This document shows, one piece after another, positions 35,581 to 43,803 of a DNA stretch of 45,698 nucleotides; position 1 is the first letter of the stretch, and every line of letters begins with the position of its first letter. Location: contig VGRO01000026.1 of the NCBI GenBank assembly GCA_016875335.1, positions 1-45,698 of the forward strand, read 5' to 3'. The translations under genes were made by a program, and so were the position numbers. Below the pieces are notes generated by a model. It searched no databases. It saw nothing but the letters and a program-made list of their open reading frames with translations, and was not told the origin of the DNA. The DNA is from Deltaproteobacteria bacterium (lineage in GTDB: Bacteria; Myxococcota_A; UBA9042).

Positions 35581-38347
35581 ACTCGATGATCCAGCGCACC
35601 AGTTGCCGCGGCAGCTGATCCGGTTTGACGTCGCCGGCCGGCAGCTTGCCCTGCAACACGCCCTGCACCAGCTTGAGGAACGCGGCGCGCACGCGGACAC
35701 GCTCGCCCAGACCCCATTCGGGCGCTTCGCAGCGGCCGGGACTGAGCAGGCCCGCCGCAGCCCGCCGCACCTCCAGCGGGTACACGAACCTGGGCAGCAC
35801 GATGACCTTGGGCGCGACTGGCGGCGCGGGACTCGGTCCGACCGAACCGGGTTTGCCGCCGCCCGGACCCACCGCAACGCCCGGCTTGGGGGTCAAAGGC
35901 ACGGTCGGAAAGCCCCCGAAGCCCGAGATCCCTGCAACCTTGGGGATTTCTTCCTCCGCGACGTCCGCGAAGTGGTCGGCAAAAAACCGCGCGGCAGGCC
36001 CCTCGAGCGGCACGGTTTCGTCGCCCCCCGGCACGGTGGCCGTCAGGATAGCGATCGCGCGCTTTTCGAGTTCCACCGCCAGGTCGCGGCTCAACTCTGC
36101 GTCGGCCAGCCGGCCCTTGCCGCCAAGGGCTGCGCCGGCCAGCACCAGGATGTCCTCGATGACCAGCGATTTCTTGAGCTTGCCGAAGAGGATTTGCCCA
36201 AAGCCACGCAGCCGGGCAATCTCGGCGTCGCTGTAGGCCCACGGCGACCCGTCCTTGCGCTTGCCGCTGGTGAACCGCTTGTCGGCCAGCAGCGCGTTCC
36301 AGTGGCCGAGCACGCGGTCGGCATAGTCGGCGGACAGCGGCGCAAAGACATTGGCCACCCCGCCCGCCGCTGCGAATTCTTTGTGCAGCCACGCCCGCTC
36401 GGCCTTCTCGGTGTCGTCGGCGGTCATCGGCCCCTCGAACGGCAGCGACCGCCGCACGCTGAGCAGCGCCGCCTTGTCGGTCAGCGCCGCGAACAGCAAG
36501 TGGCGGTCGCCGAGCACGAACCGCGCGATGGCCTGTGGGTTGAAGCTCAGGCGGTCGATGGCGACAGGCTGGCTGCCGCGCGGCGGGGTCTTGGTCATGG
36601 CAATCGTCGCCTCCAGCACGGCCTGCGCCACCTGTTCGCTCTTGAGGGCCACGTTGGTCGCCCGCGACTGCACGATCGACTGACCCGAATCGAAAGGCAG
36701 GCAGTCCAGGTACTTGCCTAGCGACGAATCGGTGCAGAACGGCGGCATCTGCTCGACCGGGGTCTCCTTGCCCTTGTAGAGCGCGGCGATCGCCTTCTTG
36801 TCGTAGTCGAGCGCGAGGCTGCCACGGCCGATCAGATCGCCCAGCAGCATCGACTCGCGGGTTTCGAGGTAGTCCATCACGGTGCTGGACGGCAGCGCTC
36901 GCGGCGGCGACCCCTTGAGGTACGCCGAAAACACCGCCTCGACGTCGTGGCGGGCGATCGTGCTGGCGAGCGAACCGGCGAAATTGTGACGCATCCCCAA
37001 GGTGTGGCCTACCTCGTGGGCGACCACCGCGCGGATCATGTCCTGGCTGGCCTTGAGCACCTGGGCGTCGGGCACGTCGGGCAGCAGCATCGCGTCCAAG
37101 CCGGCCACCGAGTGCTGGGCGATCTCGGCGATTTCGAAGTTGCACAGGTTGCTGGTGGCGTGGCCGTGCACGTGCAGGCTGCTGGGCCTGGCCCGCGGCG
37201 CAGCCCCCACTGCCGCCGCCTGGCTGCGCAACACCGCCTGGCGCGCCATTTCTTTGCCGCCGATCGCGAACGAGCTCGGCAGGTAGATCTGGGCGTGCAG
37301 GATCTCGCCGGTGCGCGGGTCCATTTGGGCGTCGGCGTAGGCCGATCCGGCCGTTTCGTAGTTGATCCACTGGATGATGTTCAGGTTGAAATCGGGGGGC
37401 ACCAGGCCCGCCGGGGCGTCGACGACCTTGAGCTTGTCCTCGCCGAACACCTTGTTCCAATACAGCACGCCGTCCTTGATCGCCGCCCGGTATTCGGCCG
37501 GCGTGTTGGCCGAGATCGCGAAGGTGATGGGCTTGTTGCCGTGGAATCGGGCGGCGTAGGTGACCTTGCCGCCGTCCTTGAGCAGTTGCGGCGCCACCTC
37601 GAAAAACCCCATGGTGTCGAAACCCTTGGACACGGTGGGCTTGAACGTCGGGTCGGGCTGGTACAGCGTCAGGTAGTACTTGATCTCGACGGTCGGCGCC
37701 GCGCTCGCCTGCTTGCCGGTCGGCAGGTCCAGTTGCGCAATCTGGCGGATGACGATCTGGCTGTCGCTGGTCACTACCGCCGAGTCCACGAACGCAAAGC
37801 GGACGTTCAGCGCCTTGAGTTCGGGGGCGCCGGCCTCCGGGGCCATCACGTCCGAGGCGTGCATCTCGCCGGCGAAGAATACGTTTTTCATGCCCGCGCC
37901 CCAGTCGATCTCCACCCAGCCGTCGGCCTCGCCAAGGATTGGGAATTCGGCCAGAAGCAGCGTGGTCGGCAGGTCGGTGGATCCGGTATTGCCGGTCGCG
38001 GCCTCGAGCATGTAGACCTTGCCGCGGTGCTTCTTGAAGGTGACGATCCGTGACTTGAGGCCATGGAACTTGGGCGTTTCCTCGAACTCGGTGAACGCCG
38101 CCTGCAGCATGAATTCCTTGTCGAGCGCCTCGCTGGCCAGGCGGATCGCCACCTTGTCGGCCTCCGGCTTGCCATCGGGCACAGCGCCGAGGTGCGACCC
38201 GAGCGCTCCAGACAGGATCGACGGCGCCGGGGCCCCGGACTGCGACGCCGAAAACAGCCCTTTTCGGCCTTGCGCGGTGCCCGCCGCAGCCCACAGGGCC
38301 CACGCCAGCAGCCCTGCGGCCGCGGTCCAGGAAATCAATTTGCGCAT
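35549..38347 (-). CDS. Large exported zincin metalloprotease (DUF5117/DUF4953-like)
   Basis: 932 residues. ATG 38347 with AGGAAAA upstream. Signal peptide (KLISWTAAAGLLAWALWAAAGTAQG). The N-terminal third is beta-rich, including a block on peptide binding (TEFEETPKFHGLKSRIVTF). The zinc site is HEVGHTLGMRH with His444, Glu445, His448 and His454, followed by NFAGS and a Met-turn-like SSTVMDY. This is the signature of the zincin group annotated as DUF4953 with DUF5117. The C-terminal third is helical with a Pro/Gly-rich insert. Probably a periplasmic or secreted endopeptidase. The 3' end overlaps the SBP gene by 32 bp. Confidence 0.88.
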   Translation of the reverse strand: MRKLISWTAAAGLLAWALWAAAGTAQGRKGLFSASQSGAPAPSILSGALGSHLGAVPDGKPEADKVAIRLASEALDKEFMLQAAFTEFEETPKFHGLKSRIVTFKKHRGKVYMLEAATGNTGSTDLPTTLLLAEFPILGEADGWVEIDWGAGMKNVFFAGEMHASDVMAPEAGAPELKALNVRFAFVDSAVVTSDSQIVIRQIAQLDLPTGKQASAAPTVEIKYYLTLYQPDPTFKPTVSKGFDTMGFFEVAPQLLKDGGKVTYAARFHGNKPITFAISANTPAEYRAAIKDGVLYWNKVFGEDKLKVVDAPAGLVPPDFNLNIIQWINYETAGSAYADAQMDPRTGEILHAQIYLPSSFAIGGKEMARQAVLRSQAAAVGAAPRARPSSLHVHGHATSNLCNFEIAEIAQHSVAGLDAMLLPDVPDAQVLKASQDMIRAVVAHEVGHTLGMRHNFAGSLASTIARHDVEAVFSAYLKGSPPRALPSSTVMDYLETRESMLLGDLIGRGSLALDYDKKAIAALYKGKETPVEQMPPFCTDSSLGKYLDCLPFDSGQSIVQSRATNVALKSEQVAQAVLEATIAMTKTPPRGSQPVAIDRLSFNPQAIARFVLGDRHLLFAALTDKAALLSVRRSLPFEGPMTADDTEKAERAWLHKEFAAAGGVANVFAPLSADYADRVLGHWNALLADKRFTSGKRKDGSPWAYSDAEIARLRGFGQILFGKLKKSLVIEDILVLAGAALGGKGRLADAELSRDLAVELEKRAIAILTATVPGGDETVPLEGPAARFFADHFADVAEEEIPKVAGISGFGGFPTVPLTPKPGVAVGPGGGKPGSVGPSPAPPVAPKVIVLPRFVYPLEVRRAAAGLLSPGRCEAPEWGLGERVRVRAAFLKLVQGVLQGKLPAGDVKPDQLPRQLVRWIIEFKAVDAAIGA

Positions 38348-38424
38348 GGTTTTCCTAGGTTGTGCGGGGTGAGGCACCGTGGTGCCCAAGAAGGTGCGCC
38401 TTGGACGGGTCGGTCCGCTGCGCG

Positions 38425-38454
38425 ATCTAAGCCCAAACCACCGCCGCGGTGCAA
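38425..38454 (-). promoter_or_regulatory. Putative promoter of the zincin gene
   Basis: Minus strand: TTGCAC (38449–38454), 18 bp, TTAGAT (38425–38430), leaving a leader of about 70 nt. Confidence 0.45.
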
Positions 38455-38546
38455 ACGGGGCGCGGGTCGACCAACACAGTATTGTTTAAGTTGACTTTTT
38501 TGCGGAACTGCCGCGATCAGCGCGCAGCTTTTCTGCGTCGGGGGCC

Positions 38547-38576
38547 TTGCCAAGATCACCCAAAACGGGGTATCAC
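38547..38576 (+). promoter_or_regulatory. Putative promoter of the rodZ-like–recO operon
   Basis: TTGCCA (38547–38552), 18 bp, TATCAC (38571–38576). The 330-bp divergent gap (38348–38677) also contains an unusually AT-rich patch at 38477–38506 (TATTGTTTAAGTTGACTT) of unknown role. Confidence 0.4.
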
Positions 38577-38677
38577 CGCCAGCCGCCAGTGGGCGGTGCA
38601 GGCGTCCGGTCGGGCGTACAACACGCCAGGATCGCTTTGGTTTGACGCACCCGCCGCTTGGACTGCCCGCACGACCC

Positions 38678-39238
38678 ATGCGTACCGTTGGATCCCAGTT
38701 GCGCCACACCCGGCAGGCCAAAGGGCTGACCGTGGACGCCGTGGCGCGCGTGACCAAGTTGTCGCGTTCGGCCATCGCGGCCCTGGAAGAAGACCGCTTT
38801 GAGGACCTGCCTGCAGCGGTCTACGCGCGCGGGTTCTTGCGCATCTACGCAGAATTCCTTGAGTTGGACAGCGCACTACTGGTCGGCGACTACGATGCGG
38901 CCCTTGCGCGCAAGCAGGCGCTCGAAGCCCAGATGGCCCTGGACGCCGACCCGGCGCAGACCCCGGCGTATCTGCGCCAGGCGCCGCAGCGGTCGCTGGC
39001 CATGACACCGGCGACGGTGCTGCTGCTGTGCGCCACCGCGGCGATTGCGCTGGCGTTCGTGTGGTCGGTCCAGCGCAAGGCGCGCCCGGCCCCGGTGGCG
39101 CTTCGGCCTGGGCTGCACGCCCCGCTTCCGGCATCGGCCACCGGCCCGCTGGTGGCGCCGGTCGCCAGCCGCCCCGCCAAGCCCGCGCCCAGCCTGCCGC
39201 CGCTGCCCGGGCGCGACGCCGAACTGCCCCGGCGCTGA
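38678..39238 (+). CDS. RodZ-like membrane protein with N-terminal HTH
   Basis: 186 residues from ATG 38678. Residues 1–75 are the RodZ/HTH_25 type helix-turn-helix: GSQLRHTRQAKGLTVDAVARVTKLS, ALEEDRFEDLPAAVYARGFLRIYAEFLELD. One transmembrane helix (ATVLLLCATAAIALAFVW) follows near residue 115, then a short Pro/Ala-rich periplasmic tail. RodZ links MreB to the envelope in rod-shape control. Here the periplasmic beta domain of canonical RodZ is missing, so the identity is family-level only. recO starts 15 bp later. Confidence 0.82.
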   Translation: MRTVGSQLRHTRQAKGLTVDAVARVTKLSRSAIAALEEDRFEDLPAAVYARGFLRIYAEFLELDSALLVGDYDAALARKQALEAQMALDADPAQTPAYLRQAPQRSLAMTPATVLLLCATAAIALAFVWSVQRKARPAPVALRPGLHAPLPASATGPLVAPVASRPAKPAPSLPPLPGRDAELPRR

Positions 39239-39253
39239 CCCGCGACCCTGCCG

Positions 39254-40072
39254 ATGCCTGCCCCCGCGATCGAGTGGATCGCCCCCGCCGTCGTCTTGCG
39301 CGCGCAGCCCGTGGGCGATGCCGACGTCGTGGCAGTGCTCTTGTGTCCGACGCGCGGCCGCATCGACGCTTTCGGTCGCGGGGTGCGCAGCAGCCGCAAG
39401 CGCTTCGAGGGCGCCGCGCTCCAGCCGTTCAATGTCGTCGAGGCAGGGGTGCAGCCCGCACGCAAGGCGGGCATGCCGACCCTGGCCGGTGCCGTGGTGC
39501 GCAGCGCGCTGCTCGGGCCGTCGCCGAGCTATCCGCAGCTGGTCGCCGGATCCTACCTGCTCGAAATGGCGGGCCAACTGTGCCAGCCGGGCCACGCCGA
39601 CCCGCCGCTCTTCCGGTGGACGGTGGCGTGGATCGAGGCGTGCGGTCGCGCAGATGAAGCGGCCTTGCCCGCGCTGCTCGCTGCCGCGGAACTCGGCGCC
39701 CTGTCCGTCGCCGGCATGCTCGTCGATCTGCGCCGCTGTGCGCGCTGCGGCGCGTCGTTGCACGCGGGAGCGGCATGGCCGGCCGGCGCCGATGGCCTGG
39801 CCTGCCATGGCTGTCGCCCCGCGGGGGCGCCATGGCTGTCAGCGGCGGTGCTGGCGGTCTTGGACGCTGCGGCGCGCGGGGCCGCCGTTGAGCGGGTCGC
39901 GGACCTCGACGCAGCGACCTGGGCGCTGGTGTCCGACCGGGCGCGCGCGCAACTGCACCACGCCCTGCGCGGACCCCTGCGCGCCGGCATGGCTGTGGCC
40001 GATACGTTGCGTTCCCCAGCCGCCGCGCCTACCTTGGCCGCCTTTGCTGGCTCGGCCGGTCGCAGCAGATGA
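39254..40072 (+). CDS. recO: DNA repair protein RecO
   Basis: 272 residues, ATG 39254. RecO anneals single strands and loads RecA together with RecR. The N-terminal OB fold carries the typical lines IAPAVVLRAQPVGDADVVAVLLCPTRGRIDAFGRGVRSSRKRF and LQPFNVVEAG. A helical middle follows, then a C-terminal zinc site CARCGAS ... CHGC (about 165–195). The end overlaps the following gene by four bases (ATGA), indicating coupling. Confidence 0.88.
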   Translation: MPAPAIEWIAPAVVLRAQPVGDADVVAVLLCPTRGRIDAFGRGVRSSRKRFEGAALQPFNVVEAGVQPARKAGMPTLAGAVVRSALLGPSPSYPQLVAGSYLLEMAGQLCQPGHADPPLFRWTVAWIEACGRADEAALPALLAAAELGALSVAGMLVDLRRCARCGASLHAGAAWPAGADGLACHGCRPAGAPWLSAAVLAVLDAAARGAAVERVADLDAATWALVSDRARAQLHHALRGPLRAGMAVADTLRSPAAAPTLAAFAGSAGRSR

Positions 40073-41844
40073 CGATAGATCCTAAGGATTTCAGGACGCT
40101 GCTCGCAAGGGTCGCCCTGGTCACGTTCGCCTTGCGAGCCGCGCTGATGTTCACGCTCGACCTGTCGCCGCTCGAGGCCGCACCGGCGCTCGGGGCGATG
40201 CGCGATGGCGCTCCGGCGGATCTGTGGGGGCGCGCGGTCCACGCCTGGACGGTCCAGTCCGGCGGCAGCGCCGGGTTGATGCGACTGCCGTCGCTTTTCG
40301 CCGAGGTTGCTTTGCCGTTGCTGGCGGTAGGCTTCGCGCGGGTCGCCGGATGGGGGTCGCTGTCCGGGCTCTTCGTCGGCCTGGCGTGCGGACTCGGCCC
40401 GTGGGCGATGCAGGCCGGCCATCGGCTGGGGGCGGCCAGTTGGGTGGCGTTGGCCGTGCTGCTTGCGCTGCTCTGGTTGCGCGGCGGAGTGCGCGACGGC
40501 GACCCGCGGCGCGTATGGGCTTCGGCGTCGGTCGTGGCCGTCGGCGGGTGCCTGTGGGCGCCGATGCTGCTGGCGGTGCCCGCCGGGATCTACGTGGCTT
40601 GGCGGGCGGTCGCCGATGACCGGCTGCGCGCCCAGGCGGCGATCGGGTGGGGGGTTGCGGCCGCGGGTGCCGTGGGGGTTCGCGTCGCGTTCGGCGGCTT
40701 TATCTTGCCCGAACCCGATGCCGCGGCCGCCGCGTGGATCGACGCGGACCTCTGGGGCCACACCGGTTGGCCCGCAGCCGGCGGGTGGGCCCTTGCGCAG
40801 GCGTTGGCCCTGGTGTCACCGATCGGCCCCGCGGGCGAACTGTCCGCGCAATTGGACCTGATGCCCACCCCTTCGTGGAGCGCGGCTTTGGGCTTGGCCC
40901 TGCTGGCCGGTGCGGCATGGGGCTGGGCGCGCGGGCTGGTCCAGCCCGACCCGCCGATCGCGGTCGCCCGCACGCCCGCTGCGGCCAACGACGGCACCCA
41001 GGACGACGACGACCCGGACGCCGCGACAGGCGCGGGTGCGCGCGACGGCTGGCGATCGCTCGGCGTCCTGCTGCCCGCCGTACCGCGCGAACTGGGCGAC
41101 CGCGATGGGATGCCGTTTGTGCTGTTGGCGCTCGCGTCCGCGGTTTTCGCGCTACAGGCTGCGCTGCGCGGTCGCGCCGACGGCCTGGGCGAGGCGCTGG
41201 CCGTCGGTCGATTGGGCGCAGCCGTCCTGGTCGGCGTCGGACTCGCGGCCTTGGCGACGACCCGCGCAGCGGCGAGCGATCCCGGTCATCCGCGCGTGCG
41301 TCGGCGCGCGTACCAGGTTCTCGGATTGGCCGCAGTGGCCCTCTTTGCCGCTGGCGCTTGGCACCTGCTGGCCCAGGTCAACCACCCCGAGCGCGCCGGG
41401 CCGCGCAAGGTGGCTCGCTTTGCCCGCGACGCGGCAAGCGATGTGTCGGTCGTCGGCGACGGCAAGGCCGCGCTGTTGGGGGTGGGTGCGCGGGCCCTGC
41501 CGGTCGCGGCCTTGATCGATCCCTCGCGAAGTTGGCCCCTGCTGGGCGTGGCCAAGGCCGAAGCCGGTGATGCGGCGACGCAGTTGGTGGCGCTGTTGTA
41601 CGGGCAGCCGCGCGCGGTCGTGCTGTTTGGCGACGCGGGCGCCCTGAGCGGCGACGACACCCTGCCGCGGGCATCCCGCGCTGTCGCCGAGGCCCTGGCC
41701 CACACCCTTGCTCTGGCCGGTTTCGAGCAGGTGCCCGACAGTCACCGCCAGCTCGGGCCGACAGCGGTCGTGGTGTACAGTCGCCAGCGGCCGACCGATC
41801 CGCGCACCATTCGACCGCAACTGGCCCCAGGCGTCCCGCCGTGA
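40069..41844 (+). CDS. Polytopic membrane protein, possibly GT-C-like
   Basis: 591 residues. It starts inside the recO stop and ends inside the start of the helicase gene (GTGA), so all three are coupled. About nine or ten hydrophobic segments are seen (LLAVGFARVAGWGSLSGLFVGLACG; WVALAVLLALLWLRGG; ASASVVAVGGCLWAPMLLAVPAGIYVAW). An acidic loop (DGTQDDDDPDAA) lies in the middle, and a soluble Rossmann-like C-terminal part of about 140 residues follows (DVSVVGDGKAALLGVGARALPVAALI). The topology recalls membrane glycosyltransferases such as the PMT/GT-C group, but the usual acidic pair in the first loop is not clear. Function unknown. Confidence 0.75.
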   Translation: MTIDPKDFRTLLARVALVTFALRAALMFTLDLSPLEAAPALGAMRDGAPADLWGRAVHAWTVQSGGSAGLMRLPSLFAEVALPLLAVGFARVAGWGSLSGLFVGLACGLGPWAMQAGHRLGAASWVALAVLLALLWLRGGVRDGDPRRVWASASVVAVGGCLWAPMLLAVPAGIYVAWRAVADDRLRAQAAIGWGVAAAGAVGVRVAFGGFILPEPDAAAAAWIDADLWGHTGWPAAGGWALAQALALVSPIGPAGELSAQLDLMPTPSWSAALGLALLAGAAWGWARGLVQPDPPIAVARTPAAANDGTQDDDDPDAATGAGARDGWRSLGVLLPAVPRELGDRDGMPFVLLALASAVFALQAALRGRADGLGEALAVGRLGAAVLVGVGLAALATTRAAASDPGHPRVRRRAYQVLGLAAVALFAAGAWHLLAQVNHPERAGPRKVARFARDAASDVSVVGDGKAALLGVGARALPVAALIDPSRSWPLLGVAKAEAGDAATQLVALLYGQPRAVVLFGDAGALSGDDTLPRASRAVAEALAHTLALAGFEQVPDSHRQLGPTAVVVYSRQRPTDPRTIRPQLAPGVPP

Positions 41845-43787
41845 ACCCCGCGGCCGCGTTCGGCCAACTGCGCGCGCTTGATCCGCATCACGAGGCGCGG
41901 CCGGGCCAAGCGGCGATGGCCGAGGCGGTTGCCGAGGCGGTTGCGGCCGGCCGCGATCTTTTGGTCGAGGCTGGAACGGGCACCGGCAAGACGCTGGCCT
42001 ACCTCGTGCCGGCGCTGCAGTCGGGCAAGCGGCTGCTCATCGCCACCGCCACCCGCCAACTGCAAGCCCAATTGGTCGCCCGCGATCTGCCGACGGCCCT
42101 GGCGTGCACGGGGCGCCGGGCGCAGGTCGCCGTGCTCAAGGGCCGCGCCAACTACGTGTGCGTGCACCGCGTGCAGCGGGCGCTCGCGTCGCCGCCGGCC
42201 GATCCCGAACTCCGCCAGGATCTGTACCGCGTCGCCGAGTTCACCCAGATCACCGCGAGCGGCGACCGCGCAGCGTTGGCGTGCGTCGCCGAACACAGCG
42301 CAGTTTGGCCGATCGTCACCTCGACGGTGGACAACTGCCTGGGTGCGCAGTGTCCGGCCTGGGGGCGCTGCTTCGTGGCCGCGGCGCGGCGCACCGCCCT
42401 GACGGCCGACGTGGTCGTGGTCAACCACCACCTGCTGCTCGCCGACCACGGGGTCCGCGACCGCTGGCCCGATGCGGGGCTGTTGCACGGATTTGGCGTG
42501 GTGGTCATCGACGAGGCCCACGCGCTGGCCGAAGCTGCTTCGGCGTTTTTTGGCCACGCGGTGTCATCGCGGCGCACCGCGGCCGTGGTCGACGAACTGC
42601 GCGGCTTGTCGCGGTTGGCCGTGCCCGAGGGCCTGGCAGCAACCGAACTGCTGGCGCTGCTGCGCCGCTGCATTGACCGCTTGCATTTGGCCACCGCAGC
42701 CCTGTGGTCGGCCGCTCAACGCCTGGACCCACAGCGCCGGTTGGCGGTGGCCGACCTCGCCCGGGTGGTGCCGCTGGCGGCCGACGTCGATGTCGCGTGC
42801 GAGCGCGTCCAGGGCCTGCTCGGCGACGGGCAATTTGCGCGCGATCCCGCCTGGGCCAAGGCCGCCGAGACGCTGTACGCGATGCGCGTCGACCTCGGAG
42901 TGTGCCTGCCCGCCGACGCCAGCCACGACGGCCGCGTGCGCTGGATCGAGCCGCGCGGCGGACACCTCGGGCTGCGCTGCCAGCCCATCGATGTGGCCGA
43001 CGACCTGCGGCGCACGTTGCTGGCCGAACCTGCCGTACGCATCTGGACTTCGGCCACACTATGCACGCGCGGCACCTTCGACCACGCCATCGCCCAGTTG
43101 GGCCTGCCCGCGGACGCGCCGGCACTGCGGGTGCCGAGCCCCTTCGATTTCGGGCGTCAGGCGCGCCTGTATGTACCGACCGAATTGCCCGGACCCTACG
43201 CTTCCGGCCGGGCGATCGCGGTGGCCCGTCACGTGGGCGACTTGGCGATGGCCGCTGCCGGCGGGGTGCTAGCGCTGTTTTCCAGCACGCGCGCGTTGGG
43301 CGAGGCCGTGCCGCTGTTGCGGCGGTCATTGCCGATGACCGTGCTCGCGCAAGGTGAGGCGCCCAGGGAGCAGTTGCTGCGGGAGTTTGTCGACGGCCAA
43401 CCGGCGCTGTTGGCGGCCACCCTCGGTTTCTGGCACGGCGTGGACTTGCCGGCCCATGTCATGCGCGTGGTGTGCCTGGACAAGATTCCGTTCCCGCCGC
43501 CCGACGATCCGATCGTGCAGGCTCGCGGCGCGCAGGCCGAGGCGCGCGGGATGCGACCTTTCGACGCGGTGAGCCTGCCGGCCGCCGAGTTGACCTTGCG
43601 CCAGGGTTTTGGCCGGTTGATCCGCAGCCAGCGCCACCGCGGCGTGGTCGCCGTCCTCGATCCTCGCCTCGTGGACAGCGGCTACGGCGCCGCGTTGGTC
43701 GCCGCCCTGCCTCCCGCGCCGCTGGTCCGCACGCTGGCCCAGGTGGCCACGTTCCTGGCGGAGGGCGCGCCGGTGTGGCTCGACTGA
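41841..43787 (+). CDS. DinG/XPD-family Fe-S DNA helicase
   Basis: 648 residues, GTG 41841. Superfamily 2 helicase of the XPD/DinG group. Motif I EAGTGTGKT (Lys50), motif Ia ATATRQLQAQL, and the iron-sulfur cysteines Cys107, Cys166, Cys171 and Cys177 between motifs Ia and II. Motif II is DEAH (Asp224). Motif III-like IWTSATL, and C-terminal motifs ALFSSTRAL, GFWHGVDLP and QGFGRLIRSQ (Arg finger). It unwinds DNA in the 5' to 3' direction in the family, probably for R-loop or repair intermediates. Ends 16 bp before the convergent FHA gene. Confidence 0.93.
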   Translation: MNPAAAFGQLRALDPHHEARPGQAAMAEAVAEAVAAGRDLLVEAGTGTGKTLAYLVPALQSGKRLLIATATRQLQAQLVARDLPTALACTGRRAQVAVLKGRANYVCVHRVQRALASPPADPELRQDLYRVAEFTQITASGDRAALACVAEHSAVWPIVTSTVDNCLGAQCPAWGRCFVAAARRTALTADVVVVNHHLLLADHGVRDRWPDAGLLHGFGVVVIDEAHALAEAASAFFGHAVSSRRTAAVVDELRGLSRLAVPEGLAATELLALLRRCIDRLHLATAALWSAAQRLDPQRRLAVADLARVVPLAADVDVACERVQGLLGDGQFARDPAWAKAAETLYAMRVDLGVCLPADASHDGRVRWIEPRGGHLGLRCQPIDVADDLRRTLLAEPAVRIWTSATLCTRGTFDHAIAQLGLPADAPALRVPSPFDFGRQARLYVPTELPGPYASGRAIAVARHVGDLAMAAAGGVLALFSSTRALGEAVPLLRRSLPMTVLAQGEAPREQLLREFVDGQPALLAATLGFWHGVDLPAHVMRVVCLDKIPFPPPDDPIVQARGAQAEARGMRPFDAVSLPAAELTLRQGFGRLIRSQRHRGVVAVLDPRLVDSGYGAALVAALPPAPLVRTLAQVATFLAEGAPVWLD

Positions 43788-43803
43788 CGGCGAACCGGAG
43801 AGG